Shown here in pieces: positions 52,906 through 62,575 of a stretch of 64,000 bases of DNA. The notes beneath the pieces were generated by a model. That model worked only from the letters and a program-made list of their open reading frames with translations, did no database searches and was not told the DNA's origin. Each line of letters opens with the position of its first letter. Position 1 is the stretch's first letter. A program made the position numbers and the translations under genes. The DNA comes from Thiogranum sp. (lineage in GTDB: Bacteria > Pseudomonadota > Gammaproteobacteria > DSM-19610), in contig JASBST010000003.1 in assembly GCA_030148775.1 (NCBI GenBank), positions 1-64,000 on the forward strand, given 5' to 3'.

Positions 52906-54432
52906 TTATTGCGGCACCAAGGTCGTGCGGTACACTGGACGCCCATCCACGTCTATCACCGACAGCGAAAGCCTGCCATCGGCGTCGATACTGGCGGCGC
53001 CGAAGTTCATCCATTGGCGCGCCTGCGCATAGTCGGTGACCGCGTCGGCCGACGCCGGACCGTAGAAGAACAGGCTTTCGGTTCCCAGACTGGTGTCGAA
53101 GTTCCGGTTGGGAAACAGACAGGCGTTCATCGGCCCGGTCACCACTTCGTGAACCTGGAATGCCGGATCCGCGGCGAACGGCGTGTAGCGGAACACTTCG
53201 GCGAAGTGCACGTCGGTGGTGATGAACACGACGTTACGCTCGCCTTGTTCGCGCAGCGCCTTCAGGATATCGACCAGTTCGCGTTCGAAACCGCTGTCCT
53301 GATCGAAGTTGGCCCAGCCGTCACGCCCGTTGGCAGCCGGAAAACCGGTTGGAATGGACATCGGCACACTGGAGACTATGATCTTCCAGGTCGCGTCGCT
53401 GTCACGCAAAGTCTGCTTGACCCAGGTGAGCTGCTCTCGTCCCAGCATGGTTTTCACCAGCTTGTCGTCGTCGTTCTCGCTGTTGGCGTCGCGGTACTGG
53501 CGGTTGTCGAGCACAATCAGCTCCAGGTGCCTGCCCCAGCGGATACTGCGGTAGAGACGCTCCGGTGTCAGGCGGTTTTCGGCGACCGGGTTATAGTCGA
53601 GAAACGCCTGCAAACCGGTCGGCAGGAGGTGTTCACCGGGGGTATAGGGCGCCGCGTCGCGGGTATCGTGCAACGGCCCGAAATCGTTGACCACTTCATG
53701 ATCGTCCCAGATGGCGACATAGGCGGTCTTGGCCAGCAGCCGCCGGTAGGCATCGTCCTCGCGGTTGTATTTCCAGTGGGCCCAATAGTCGGCCAGATCG
53801 GCCGAAGGACCGAAGGCGCCCGCCACCTGTTGATTGCCGTAACGACCGACAGACTCGCAGACGCCGTCGGCGTAGATCATGTCCCCCAGACCGAGAAAGA
53901 AATCCGGCTCGAGCGCGTTGATGCTGTTGAATATGGGGAAACCCTGACTGCGGTCGCGACAGACATTCTGGCCGGCGACATCGCCACCCCAGGCGAAGCG
54001 CACCGCTGCCGGCTGTTGCGGGCCGGGCGCGGTACGAAAGCGGCCGCTGGCCGCCGCGCGCGGATCGCCGCCTTGCCGCTGTTTGCTGAACCACACCTGA
54101 TAAGTGTATTCGCGATTGGGTTTGAGACCGTCGATCAGCAGCTTGCCGGTGAAATCGCGCTTGGCGCCGACCGCCCGTGTATACACCCTGCTGTCATCGC
54201 CGCGTCCGTGCACACGCACATGCATATAGCCCGCCCGATCGGCACGCGACCAGATGACCACCGAATGACTGGTGGCGTCACCCGCGGCCACGCCGTGGCT
54301 GACGATCGGGCCGGCGACGGCGGGTGCACGCCCGCGTTGTTCGTCCCGCTCCGTTGCGTCGGCTTGAGTCAGCGACGCCAACCCGACGCAGGCCGTCAAC
54401 AGTACAGTAGCTATCAGACGTCGTTGCGACAT
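52906..54432 (-). CDS. PhoD-like alkaline phosphatase/phosphodiesterase
   Basis: The 508-residue exported metallophosphatase has the N-terminal PhoD domain (IVSHGVAAGDATSHSVVIWSRA, LKPNREYTYQVWFS). The catalytic domain has VRFAWGGDVAGQN, LGLGDMIYADG, VAIWDDHEVVNDFGP, LELIVLDNRQYRD and VFITTDVHFAEVFRY. It likely releases phosphate from phosphodiesters outside the cytoplasm. ATG 54432 (MSQRRLIATVLL) has GGGAG upstream; a start at 54483 adds a non-signal tail. It lies divergently from a secreted nuclease, which fits phosphate scavenging. Confidence 0.88.
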   Translation of the reverse strand: MSQRRLIATVLLTACVGLASLTQADATERDEQRGRAPAVAGPIVSHGVAAGDATSHSVVIWSRADRAGYMHVRVHGRGDDSRVYTRAVGAKRDFTGKLLIDGLKPNREYTYQVWFSKQRQGGDPRAAASGRFRTAPGPQQPAAVRFAWGGDVAGQNVCRDRSQGFPIFNSINALEPDFFLGLGDMIYADGVCESVGRYGNQQVAGAFGPSADLADYWAHWKYNREDDAYRRLLAKTAYVAIWDDHEVVNDFGPLHDTRDAAPYTPGEHLLPTGLQAFLDYNPVAENRLTPERLYRSIRWGRHLELIVLDNRQYRDANSENDDDKLVKTMLGREQLTWVKQTLRDSDATWKIIVSSVPMSIPTGFPAANGRDGWANFDQDSGFERELVDILKALREQGERNVVFITTDVHFAEVFRYTPFAADPAFQVHEVVTGPMNACLFPNRNFDTSLGTESLFFYGPASADAVTDYAQARQWMNFGAASIDADGRLSLSVIDVDGRPVYRTTLVPQ

Positions 54433-54526
54433 GTTTGCATGCTCCCTTGTGAGACTGTGTAGAGCGAAGTAAAAACTTTTCATATGACCGGTTGATAAAC
54501 GTTTTGTTAAGAATTGTTAGCCTTCT

Positions 54527-54543
54527 CTTCATCAACCCGTCAT
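54527..54543 (+). promoter_or_regulatory. Possible Pho box in the phosphatase-nuclease divergent region
   Basis: CTTCAT (54527) and CGTCAT (54538) are imperfect direct repeats exactly 11 bp apart, the spacing of the CTGTCAT-type half sites bound by PhoB. They lie in the roughly 210-bp region between the two divergent genes. The match is partial; support is mostly from the gene context. Confidence 0.35.
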
Positions 54544-54640
54544 CTGCGGCGACTAGCCTCCTGACGCAGCCGGCCGGCCAGCTCCGGCCACGGTGCCGGA
54601 TTCCGCCGGCGCCGATTAACCGCAGAGGACCGCCAAGACC

Positions 54641-56617
54641 ATGCAACCAGCTTATAGAATTTACGCCGCTACATTCCCGGTCGCTGTCGCACTGGGCCTG
54701 ACGCTGACCGGCGTGACGCCGGGGTTTGCCGCCGACATCGACTGTGAGGGCACCACACCGATCTATCGAATCCAGGGCAAGGGCCATATATCGCCCTATG
54801 TGGATCAGGAGGTGGAAACCTGCGGCGTGGTCACAGCCGTCGCCTTCAACGGCTATTACCTGCAGGATCCACAAGGCGACGGCGACGATGCGACTTCGGA
54901 TGCCTTGTTCGTTTTCCAGCGCGGCGATCTGCCCGCGGTGGGCACCCTGCTGCGGCTGCGCGACCGCGTCAGCGAATTCATTCCGGGGGGCGCGTCCACC
55001 GGCAATCTGTCCATCACCCAACTGAGTTTTCCCCAGGTGCTGGCACAGGCACCGGGTGCGCCCTTGCCGCCGGCGGTCGTCATCGGCGCCGGTGGCCGCG
55101 TGCCGCCTAATGAAATAGTGATCAGCCCCGCGGAGACCGATCCGTCGATCAATCTGCAGCAGGTCGCCGACGCGGCGGTGAATCCGTTCAACCCTGAGAC
55201 CGACGGAATCGATTTCTACGAGAGCCTGGAAGGCATGCGGGTGACGGTCGAGGACGCGGTCGCCGTTTCCGCCGTGCGCCAGTTTGCCAGCTTCAGTGCC
55301 GAAGTCGTCGTATTGGCCAACCAGGGCGCGGACGTAGCACCGGCAACGGCGCGAACCAGCCGCGGTGGCATCAATCTGCAACCCGATCCGGATAACCGGG
55401 GCGACCAGAATCCCGAGCGCATCCAGATACAGTTCGACGCCACGCTCTACGGCGGCAGCGAGTTTCCGGCCATCAAGGTGGGCGACCGGCTGGGCGACGT
55501 TACGGGGGTGGTCGGTTACAGTTTCGGCAACTTCGAAGTCAACGCACTGACACCAGTGCGCGTGGAGCCGAGCGACATCGAGCCGGAGCGGGTGCATCGA
55601 CGGGGCCGCAAGCGCCTGAGTCTGGTCTCGTATAACACGCTCAACCTCAGCGCGGTGGACGCGGATACACCGCAGCGCGACAAGATCGCCCGCCAGGTCG
55701 TGGACAATCTGGACAGTCCCGATATCCTCGCCTTGCAGGAAATCCAGGACAACAATGGCGACATCAACGATTGCCCCTCCGGCGACAGCGCCGCCTGCGC
55801 CGGCGTATTGGATGCCAGCCTGACATTGCAACGACTGGTCGATGCCATCGCCGCCGCCTGCGGTCCGCGCTATGAGTTCTTCACCGTCGATCCGTTGCAG
55901 GAGACTACTCAGAGCGCCGCCGACGGTCCGGACGTGTTCGGCGGCGTACCGCTGGGCAATATCCGCAATGCCTTTCTTTACAATCCCCGCCGCGTCAGCC
56001 TGCTGAGCTATGTCGGTCTCGACCGCAACGAACTGGAACGGCGTGGCGTCAGCGTACCGCTGGCTTTCGATTATTCACGCGACCCGCTGGCGGCAAGATT
56101 CAGCTTCCGCGGCCAAGAACTGGTGGTGATCAACAATCATTTCAGTTCGCGCTTCGGCTCATCGCCCATCTTCGGCGCCCTGCAGCCGTTCGTGCAGGCG
56201 GGCGAAGCGCAACGCCAGGCGCAGGCGCAAGCCATGCACGAAGTCGCGCGTAACCTGCTGGCCGCGGACGACGAGGCCAATGTGGTGGTCCTGGGGGATT
56301 TGAACACTTTCGAGTTCACTGACGATCTCGCCCGGATCCTGCCGGGCAGCGCAGAGGAGCGGATCCTGCGCAACCTGGTCGGAAAAAACCGCGACGACAA
56401 CAGCTACAGCTTCATTTTCGAAGGCAACTCGCAGGTACTGGATCACATTTTTGTTTCCAATAACCTGTACCGCAAGGCGCGTTTCAACTTTGTGCACGTC
56501 AACGTCGACTTCCCACGATTGTTCGGCGACACCGTGGCCAGCGATCACGAACCGGTGCGCGCGTTGCTTAAATTCGACGACGGCGACGAGCACGCGTCGA
56601 TGGCGAACGACGACTGA
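54641..56617 (+). CDS. Secreted endonuclease/exonuclease/phosphatase-family nuclease (ExeM/NucH-like)
   Basis: The 658-residue protein has a signal peptide ending GFA/ADID, an N-terminal OB-like domain (ISPYVDQEVETCGVVTAVAFNGYYLQD), and a C-terminal EEP nuclease domain from about residue 320. Active-site residues are in SYNTLNL, LALQEIQDNNGD (Glu), VINNHFSSR, VLGDLNTFEF (Asp, Asn) and VASDHEPVRA (Asp-His). The layout matches extracellular DNases such as ExeM/Xds that digest environmental DNA for phosphate or biofilm remodelling; the C-terminal membrane tail of ExeM is absent. The gene is divergent from the PhoD-like gene. Confidence 0.88.
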   Translation: MQPAYRIYAATFPVAVALGLTLTGVTPGFAADIDCEGTTPIYRIQGKGHISPYVDQEVETCGVVTAVAFNGYYLQDPQGDGDDATSDALFVFQRGDLPAVGTLLRLRDRVSEFIPGGASTGNLSITQLSFPQVLAQAPGAPLPPAVVIGAGGRVPPNEIVISPAETDPSINLQQVADAAVNPFNPETDGIDFYESLEGMRVTVEDAVAVSAVRQFASFSAEVVVLANQGADVAPATARTSRGGINLQPDPDNRGDQNPERIQIQFDATLYGGSEFPAIKVGDRLGDVTGVVGYSFGNFEVNALTPVRVEPSDIEPERVHRRGRKRLSLVSYNTLNLSAVDADTPQRDKIARQVVDNLDSPDILALQEIQDNNGDINDCPSGDSAACAGVLDASLTLQRLVDAIAAACGPRYEFFTVDPLQETTQSAADGPDVFGGVPLGNIRNAFLYNPRRVSLLSYVGLDRNELERRGVSVPLAFDYSRDPLAARFSFRGQELVVINNHFSSRFGSSPIFGALQPFVQAGEAQRQAQAQAMHEVARNLLAADDEANVVVLGDLNTFEFTDDLARILPGSAEERILRNLVGKNRDDNSYSFIFEGNSQVLDHIFVSNNLYRKARFNFVHVNVDFPRLFGDTVASDHEPVRALLKFDDGDEHASMANDD

Positions 56618-56621
56618 TCTA

Positions 56622-56661
56622 GCGTATTGCCGGTGGCGCTCTGTCGCCACCGGCAATACGC
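56622..56661 (+). terminator. 17-bp perfect stem-loop after the nuclease gene
   Basis: GCGTATTGCCGGTGGCG (56622-56638), loop CTCTGT, then the exact complement (56645-56661). It starts 5 bp after the nuclease stop codon. The stem is much longer than needed and there is no U-run after it, so it may act as a bidirectional barrier or mRNA 3'-end stabiliser rather than a classical terminator. Confidence 0.6.
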
Positions 56662-56692
56662 TTCGTTGGCACCGACAACCCGCGGCCGACCT

Positions 56693-56932
56693 TCACGAAC
56701 CTTCCGGCTTCAGCCGTCTGCAGCAAGCCAACGAAAGGCCGGCAAACGCGCCGCAGGCCGCAATGACAAACAGCTCCACCAGTTCGGCCGGGGTGCCACG
56801 CAGCGCAAGACCGGCGCGCGTGATATGAAAGGCCCCGCTCCCGGCCTCGTTGACGAAATCGACGATCCGCCACAACAACAGCGACGTGGCGCCCAGCGCG
56901 AACGCCGCCCTGAATAGCCGCGCTTTCAGCAT
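56693..56932 (-). CDS. Small hypothetical membrane protein downstream of msrQ
   Basis: The 79-residue protein has two hydrophobic segments (AAFALGATSLLLWRIVDFV, about 9-27, and LVELFVIAACGAFAGLSLACC, about 51-71) and three Cys, two of them adjacent. No family was recognised. Its ATG is 4 nt after the msrQ stop, so it is probably translated from the msrPQ transcript. Confidence 0.55.
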   Translation of the reverse strand: MLKARLFRAAFALGATSLLLWRIVDFVNEAGSGAFHITRAGLALRGTPAELVELFVIAACGAFAGLSLACCRRLKPEGS

Positions 56933-56936
56933 GGCG

Positions 56937-57545
56937 TCATCCCGCGCCCTGGCGTGCGGCCTTCGCTTTTTCGTCGCGCCGGTACGGCGGCAACCGCATC
57001 AACAGCAACGCCGCCAGCAGCAGCGCGTAGATCGCCGGCTCCAGCACGTCGGCTTTCACCAGCCACCAGAAATGCAGCACCCCCAGCACGGGCGCGACAT
57101 ACGCCAGACGATGCAGACGTTTCCAATTGCGCCCCAGTTTTTTGATTGAATAACGATTCGAGCTGAGCGCCAGCGGCAACAGCAGCACGAACGCCAGCAT
57201 GCCGACGGTGATGAACGGCCGGTCGATTATATCCAGCCAGATCTCCGACCAGTCGAAGAACTGGTCCAGCCACAAATAAGTCATCAGGTGCAGGCAGGCG
57301 TAAAAGAACGCGAACAGCCCCAGCATGCGGCGCACGCGCACCGGCCAATACCAGCCGCTCAGACGTTTCAGCGGCGTCATCGCCAGTGTGATCAGCAACC
57401 AGCGCAAGGTCCACTCGCCGGTACTGTGGGTGACCGCCTCGATGGGGTTGGCGCCGAGATCATCGCGGTAAAACTGCCAGCCCAGCAGTACCGCGGGCAG
57501 CAGACCGAGGGCGAACAGCAGCGATTTGGTCAGCGCGATGGGCAT
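56937..57545 (-). CDS. msrQ: Heme-binding membrane subunit MsrQ (YedZ)
   Basis: The 202-residue protein has six hydrophobic helices and heme-ligand His residues in FFYACLHLMTYLWLDQ and RNWKRLHRLAYVAPVLGVLHFWWLVKAD, the ferric-reductase-like YedZ/MsrQ pattern. It passes electrons from the quinone pool or flavin to the periplasmic molybdoenzyme MsrP, which repairs oxidised methionine. It lies 15 nt after the true end of msrP. Confidence 0.94.
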   Translation of the reverse strand: MPIALTKSLLFALGLLPAVLLGWQFYRDDLGANPIEAVTHSTGEWTLRWLLITLAMTPLKRLSGWYWPVRVRRMLGLFAFFYACLHLMTYLWLDQFFDWSEIWLDIIDRPFITVGMLAFVLLLPLALSSNRYSIKKLGRNWKRLHRLAYVAPVLGVLHFWWLVKADVLEPAIYALLLAALLLMRLPPYRRDEKAKAARQGAG

Positions 57546-57560
57546 GGAGACGCGACGGAA

Positions 57561-57665
57561 CTAGAAATTCTTCTTCAGATCCATGCCGCGGTACAGGCTG
57601 GCCACCTGGTCGGCGTAGCCGTTGAACATCAGCGTCTTGCGCTTGCCGAATTCACCGATACGGCG
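57561..57665 (-). pseudogene. msrP: C-terminal end of MsrP, cut off by an in-frame TAG
   Basis: Directly after the TAG at 57666-57668 the same frame reads [20 protein letters not shown], then [14 protein letters not shown] and a natural TAG at 57561-57563. This is the conserved MsrP tail (E. coli: [18 protein letters not shown]). It therefore belongs to msrP, and the interruption is one codon where relatives have Glu. Confidence 0.9.
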
Positions 57666-58493
57666 CTAGCGCCGCTGGCTCCAGCGGGGATGGTCGACGT
57701 TCGGGTTCACATTGGAGTAAAAACCGTATTCCGAGGGCGCCGCCTGCTGCCAGGAGCTGACCGGCTGGGTTTCACGGAAGCGCACTTTGACGATGGACTT
57801 GATGCTCTTGAAGCCGTATTTCCACGGCACCACCAGGCGGATGGGCGCGCCGTTCTGGTTCGGCAACGGCTCGCCATACAGACCGACCGCCAACAGCGTG
57901 AGCGGGTGCAGGGCCTCGTCCATGCGCAGGCCCTCGCGGTAGGGCCAGTCGAGCACGCGGCGGCGCTGCCCGGGCATCTGGGTCTTGTCGTACAGCGTTT
58001 CGAACTCCACGTATTTGGCCCGCGAGTTGGGCTGAAACCGCTTGATGAAATCGGCCAGGGGAAAGCCCACCCAGGGGATCACCATGGACCAGCCTTCCAC
58101 GCAACGCAGGCGGTAGATACGCTCCTGCATGGCATGCGCCTTGAGGATATCCTCCAGACCGACGCTACCGGGCCGGTCGCACTCACCGCCGACGCTGACC
58201 GACCAGGGGTCGGTGACCAGGCTGCCGGAGCGGACTGCGGGATCGTCCTTGCTGGTACCGAATTCATAAAAATTGTTGTACGTGGTGACGTCTTTGTAGG
58301 GTGTCTTCTTTTCGTCGCTGGTATAGGGGCCGGGCGTGATGTCGCCCAGGTCGATCGCCCCCCGCGCCAGCCAGGGCCAGCCCAGCGCGGCACCGGCGGC
58401 CAGGCCGGCCTGCATGAAACGGCGCCGTGCACGGTAGACTGAATGGGGTGTGACATCGGCCTCGGTCAGATCCTGGGCCTGTTTGATCAGCAT
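57666..58493 (-). CDS. msrP: Methionine-sulfoxide reductase catalytic subunit MsrP, interrupted near the end by an amber codon
   Basis: The protein before the stop has 275 residues, of about 310 when the tail is added. It has a twin-arginine signal ([15 protein letters not shown]), [15 protein letters not shown], the molybdopterin Cys in [52 protein letters not shown] and [11 protein letters not shown]. It reduces methionine sulfoxide in periplasmic proteins with electrons from MsrQ. The frame ends RR-TAG just before the conserved ERRIG segment. Without the last 34 residues the fold and MsrQ contact are probably impaired, but the active site is intact. Confidence 0.9.
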   Translation of the reverse strand: MLIKQAQDLTEADVTPHSVYRARRRFMQAGLAAGAALGWPWLARGAIDLGDITPGPYTSDEKKTPYKDVTTYNNFYEFGTSKDDPAVRSGSLVTDPWSVSVGGECDRPGSVGLEDILKAHAMQERIYRLRCVEGWSMVIPWVGFPLADFIKRFQPNSRAKYVEFETLYDKTQMPGQRRRVLDWPYREGLRMDEALHPLTLLAVGLYGEPLPNQNGAPIRLVVPWKYGFKSIKSIVKVRFRETQPVSSWQQAAPSEYGFYSNVNPNVDHPRWSQRR

Positions 58494-58555
58494 GGCGGTC
58501 TCCGGCTGCTTGTGAGGGTTAAGACCCGCGGCGGCGGCGCCAAGTTCCGCGCCAG

Positions 58556-59671
58556 TCAGCCCAGTGCGAGCCGGGCGTTACGGAACAGACGCAACCAGGG
58601 GCCGTCCTCGCCCCAATCGTCCGGATGCCAGGAGTTGGTGACGCCGCGGAACACGCGCTCCGGGTGCGGCATCATGATAGTGAAGCGCCCGTCCTCGCTG
58701 GTCAAGCCGGTGATTCCCAGCGGCGACCCGTTGGGATTGAGTGGATAGCGCTCGGTGGCGCGCCCGTGATGATCCACATAACGCAGGGCCACGTGCCCGG
58801 CCTCCAAAGCGTTCCCGGCCGCGGCCGCGGACTCGAAACCGGCATAACCCTCGCCGTGCGCCACCGGTACCGGCAGCAGCGAACCTTCCATGCCGCGCAA
58901 CAGCAGCGAGGGCGAGGGCAGCACCTCGACCAGGCTGACCCGGGCCTCGAACTGCTCGGACAGATTGCGACGAAACAGTGGCCAGTGGCCGGCACCCGGG
59001 ATCATCGCCTTCAGGCCGGCCATCATCTGGCAGCCATTGCATACCCCCAGCCCCCAGCTGTCGGCGCGATCGAAAAAGGCCGCGAATGCCTCGCGCGCGC
59101 GGTCGTTGAACAGGATCGAGCGCGCCCATCCCTGCCCGGCGCCGAGTACATCCCCGTAGGAAAACCCACCGCAGGCGGCGATCCCGGAAAAACCGGCCAG
59201 ATCGGTGCGCCCGGCGATCAGATCGCTCATGTGAACGTCGACCGGCTGGAATCCGGCGCGTTCGAAGGCGGCGGCCATTTCCACCTGACCGTTGACACCC
59301 TGCTCACGCAAAATGGCCACCCGCGGACGGGCGCCGCTGTTGATCAGTGGCGCGCACGGATCGGCATCGATATCGAAACCGGGCTGCGCCCGCAGCCCCG
59401 GATCGTCGCGCTCGTCCAGTGCCGCGAATTCCTCCTCGGCACAGGCGGGATTGTCGCGCAGTGCCTGCAGGCGATAGCTGGTCTCGCTCCAGGCGCGCTG
59501 CAACCTGGCACGGGGTTCATCCAGCAGGACGCGTCCGGCGCTGCTAATCACCACCCGATCGTCATCGCGCAAGGTCCCGAGCACATGGCTGTGGCGACCT
59601 AAACCGGCGACGCGCAGCGCCTCCAGCACGGTGTCGGTGTCGCAGTGACGCACTTGCAGCAGCGCGCCCAA
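58556..59671 (-). CDS. purL: Phosphoribosylformylglycinamidine synthase, C-terminal part (after amber codon)
   Basis: The 371 residues carry the last piece of the second FGAM synthase half ([37 protein letters not shown]) and the whole glutamine amidotransferase domain. The latter shows [43 protein letters not shown], the nucleophile Cys in GVCNGCQMM, the [11 protein letters not shown]-type strand and the His/Glu end [18 protein letters not shown]. The frame is continuous with the upstream part except for one TAG at 59675-59677 followed by GAA. The ORF start (TTG 59671) is therefore artificial and the unit is the 3' part of one purL gene. Confidence 0.9.
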   Translation of the reverse strand: MGALLQVRHCDTDTVLEALRVAGLGRHSHVLGTLRDDDRVVISSAGRVLLDEPRARLQRAWSETSYRLQALRDNPACAEEEFAALDERDDPGLRAQPGFDIDADPCAPLINSGARPRVAILREQGVNGQVEMAAAFERAGFQPVDVHMSDLIAGRTDLAGFSGIAACGGFSYGDVLGAGQGWARSILFNDRAREAFAAFFDRADSWGLGVCNGCQMMAGLKAMIPGAGHWPLFRRNLSEQFEARVSLVEVLPSPSLLLRGMEGSLLPVPVAHGEGYAGFESAAAAGNALEAGHVALRYVDHHGRATERYPLNPNGSPLGITGLTSEDGRFTIMMPHPERVFRGVTNSWHPDDWGEDGPWLRLFRNARLALG

Positions 59672-59674
59672 TTC

Positions 59675-62449
59675 CTAGCAGAAACAGGCAGCGCGCGCGT
59701 CTTCGCCGAGCTCGTCAAGGGAAATCTCCACCCCCGTGCGCCCGGCGAAACTCATCTCGCACAGGGTGGCGAACAGACCGCCGTCGGACCGGTCGTGATA
59801 GGCCAGCAACAGACCGTCCTGATTGAGTTCCTGGATGCAGGCGAAGAATGCGTTGAGCGCCTCGGGATCGTCGAGGTCGGCGGCGTGGTGGCCAAGCTGC
59901 TTATAGACATGCGCCAGCGCCGAACCGGCCAGCCGATTGCGCCCCTTGCCGAGGTCCACCAGGATCAGATCACTGTCGCCGCAATCGGTGCGCAGCTGCG
60001 GCGTCAGCGTGCGGCGCACGTCGGTGACCGGCGCGAACGCCGTGACGATCAATGACAGCGGGCCGGTCACCGCGCGCTCTTCGCCCGCCTCACGCCAGAC
60101 GGTTTTCATCGACAGCGAATCCTTGCCCACGGGGATGGCGATACCCAGGCGCGGGCACAGCTGCTCGCCCACCGCCTTGACCGTGTCGAACAAGGCCGCG
60201 TCTTCGCCGGGGTGGCCGGCGGGCGCCATCCAGTTGGCCGACAGACTCACATCCGCCAGCCGCGCCACCGGCGCGGCGGCCAGATTGGTGATCGCCTCGC
60301 CCACCGCCAGGCGGCCGGAGGCGGCGGGCTCAACCAGCGCCACCGGGGCGCGCTCGCCCATGGCCATGGCTTCGCCGTGATAGCCGCAGTAGTCGGCGCA
60401 GGTGACGGCGACATCGGCCACCGGCACCTGCCACGGGCCGACCATCTGATCGCGCACCACCTGGCCGGTGACGGAACGGTCGGCGATGGTGATCAGAAAC
60501 TGCTTGCTGGCCACCGTGGGCAGGCGCAGCACCCGATAGCCCATCTCGGTGAATTCGTCCGGCAGCGTCAGCTCCGGTTTGGCGAAGGTCCGGTGGTGCA
60601 CGTCGCGCAGCATCTTCGGCGGCTTGCCCAGCAACAGCGACAACGGCAGGTCGATCGGCGTGTTGTCGAAGTAGCCGTCGCCGAGCACCAGTTGCCGCGC
60701 CTCGGTCGCCTCGCCCAGCACTTCGAACGGGCAACGCTCGCGCTCGCACAAGGCCTCGAACAACGCCATGCGCGCGGCGTCCACCGCCAACACGTAGCGC
60801 TCCTGCGCTTCGTTGCACCAGATCTGCATGGGCGACATACCGGGCTCGTCGTTGGGCACGGCGCGCAACTCGAAGCGTCCGCCGCGACCAGCATCATTGA
60901 CCAGTTCGGGAACGGCGTTGGACAGACCGCCGGCGCCGACGTCATGGATCGACAGAATCGGATTGTCGGCGCCCAGCGCCCAGCAGCGGTCGATCACTTC
61001 CTGGCAGCGGCGCTCCATCTCCGGATTGCCGCGCTGCACCGAGGCGAAATCCAGCGCCTCACTGCTGGCGCCACTCGATACCGACGACGCCGCGCCCCCA
61101 CCCAGGCCGATGAGCATGGCCGGGCCACCGAGCACAACGATCTGCGCCCCTGGCGCAATGGCGCCTTTCTCCACGTGCCCGGGGCGAATATTGCCATAGC
61201 CACCGGCTATCATAATGGGTTTGTGATAGCCGCGAACTTCGGCCCCTGTGGGGCCGGGGACCTGCTCCTCGAAGGTACGAAAATAACCGCACAGACTCGG
61301 GCGGCCGAACTCATTGCCAAAGGCGGCCGCGCCCAGGGGCGCTTCGAGCATGATTTCCAGTGCCGAGGCGATGCGCGCCGGCTTACCGTGGTCGCTTTCC
61401 CAGGGCTGCTCGAAGCCGGGAATGCGCAGATTGGACACCGAAAACCCGGCCAGACCGGCCTTGGGCTTGGCGCCGCGGCCGGTGGCGCCCTCGTCGCGGA
61501 TTTCCCCCCCGGTGCCCGTGGCCGCGCCCGGAAACGGCGAAATCGCGGTGGGGTGATTATGGGTCTCCACTTTGATCTGAATGTGCGCCGGTTCCTCGCT
61601 GGCGGCGTATTCGCCGCTGCGGGGGTCGGCGAAAAAGCGCCGCGCGCTGTAGCCCTCGATCACCGCCGCGTTGTCTTTGTACGCCGATAGAATACCGCCG
61701 GGATTGGCCCGGTAGCTGGCGCGGATCATGTTGAACAGGGTCGTCTCCTCGGCCTTGCCGTCGATGACCCAGTTGGCGTTGAAAATCTTGTGCCGGCAGT
61801 GTTCGGAGTTGGCCTGGGCGAACATCATCAACTCAACGTCGGTGGGATTACGCCCGAGCGCGGTGAAACTGTCGACCAGATAGTCTATTTCGTCGTCCGA
61901 CAAGGCCAGGCCCAGATCACGATTGGCCGCCAGCAGCGCCTCGCGACCGCCGCCGACGACATCCACGCTGACCAATGGGGCGGGCTCCGCGTGGCTGAAC
62001 AGACGCTCGGCCTCGCCACTGTGCTCGAGCACACTTTCGGTCATGCGATCGTGCAGCAGCGCCTGCACCGCCGCCACCGCGGCGCCGTCCAGCTCGGACC
62101 CCGCGGACAGACCGATACGGTAGCGTACTGCACGCTCGATGCGCGCCACCTTGTACAGACCGCAGTTATGGGCGATGTCGGTGGCCTTGCTCGACCAGGG
62201 GGAGATGGTACCGATGCGCGGCACCACCCAGCAGCGATAACCCTGCACGGCATCGGCCGGCACACCGCTTTCACCCAGCAACTGGCCCAGGATCGCGCGC
62301 TCGGCCGGCGAAAGCGATTCTTCCAGGTCGACGAAATAGTCGAAATGCGCCACGACCGAGCGCACGCCGTCCGCGGCCTGCTGCAAAGCAAGACGGAGTT
62401 TCTCCAGGCGAAAATCGGAAAATGCCGGTGCTCCGGACAATTGCAGCAT
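59675..62449 (-). CDS. purL: Phosphoribosylformylglycinamidine synthase, N-terminal and catalytic part (ends at amber codon)
   Basis: The 924 residues start [22 protein letters not shown], like the E. coli enzyme. They carry the linker and both ATP-site halves: [87 protein letters not shown] and [16 protein letters not shown]. PurL makes FGAM in purine synthesis. The frame stops with TAG at 59675 after ACFC, where relatives read NEELGA; the next codons in the same frame are EL then GALLQV. With readthrough the protein is about 1297 residues, the normal length. The break is inside the synthase domain, not at the PurL/PurQ junction. Confidence 0.92.
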   Translation of the reverse strand: MLQLSGAPAFSDFRLEKLRLALQQAADGVRSVVAHFDYFVDLEESLSPAERAILGQLLGESGVPADAVQGYRCWVVPRIGTISPWSSKATDIAHNCGLYKVARIERAVRYRIGLSAGSELDGAAVAAVQALLHDRMTESVLEHSGEAERLFSHAEPAPLVSVDVVGGGREALLAANRDLGLALSDDEIDYLVDSFTALGRNPTDVELMMFAQANSEHCRHKIFNANWVIDGKAEETTLFNMIRASYRANPGGILSAYKDNAAVIEGYSARRFFADPRSGEYAASEEPAHIQIKVETHNHPTAISPFPGAATGTGGEIRDEGATGRGAKPKAGLAGFSVSNLRIPGFEQPWESDHGKPARIASALEIMLEAPLGAAAFGNEFGRPSLCGYFRTFEEQVPGPTGAEVRGYHKPIMIAGGYGNIRPGHVEKGAIAPGAQIVVLGGPAMLIGLGGGAASSVSSGASSEALDFASVQRGNPEMERRCQEVIDRCWALGADNPILSIHDVGAGGLSNAVPELVNDAGRGGRFELRAVPNDEPGMSPMQIWCNEAQERYVLAVDAARMALFEALCERERCPFEVLGEATEARQLVLGDGYFDNTPIDLPLSLLLGKPPKMLRDVHHRTFAKPELTLPDEFTEMGYRVLRLPTVASKQFLITIADRSVTGQVVRDQMVGPWQVPVADVAVTCADYCGYHGEAMAMGERAPVALVEPAASGRLAVGEAITNLAAAPVARLADVSLSANWMAPAGHPGEDAALFDTVKAVGEQLCPRLGIAIPVGKDSLSMKTVWREAGEERAVTGPLSLIVTAFAPVTDVRRTLTPQLRTDCGDSDLILVDLGKGRNRLAGSALAHVYKQLGHHAADLDDPEALNAFFACIQELNQDGLLLAYHDRSDGGLFATLCEMSFAGRTGVEISLDELGEDARAACFC

Positions 62450-62575
62450 GTAACAGGGTCTCTGGCGATCTGGGGCCGCGAGCCGTGCCAAGCCCCGTTT
62501 GGAAAGCACGCCATGATACTGGAGAGCCGCGGGCCGGTACAGCCCGGGGCCTGGTCAAATCAGCGAGACGACAGG

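Noticed and set aside
52909-54462. 517-codon plus-strand frame opposite the PhoD-like gene
   Set aside because: Antisense shadow; no domain features, and the minus-strand product is a complete phosphatase.
54278-55831. 517-codon minus-strand frame opposite the secreted nuclease
   Set aside because: Antisense shadow of a conserved EEP nuclease gene.
58556-62449. Natural two-subunit PurL/PurQ arrangement
   Set aside because: The break is inside the FGAM synthase domain and not at the amidotransferase boundary, and the frame continues without loss across one TAG.
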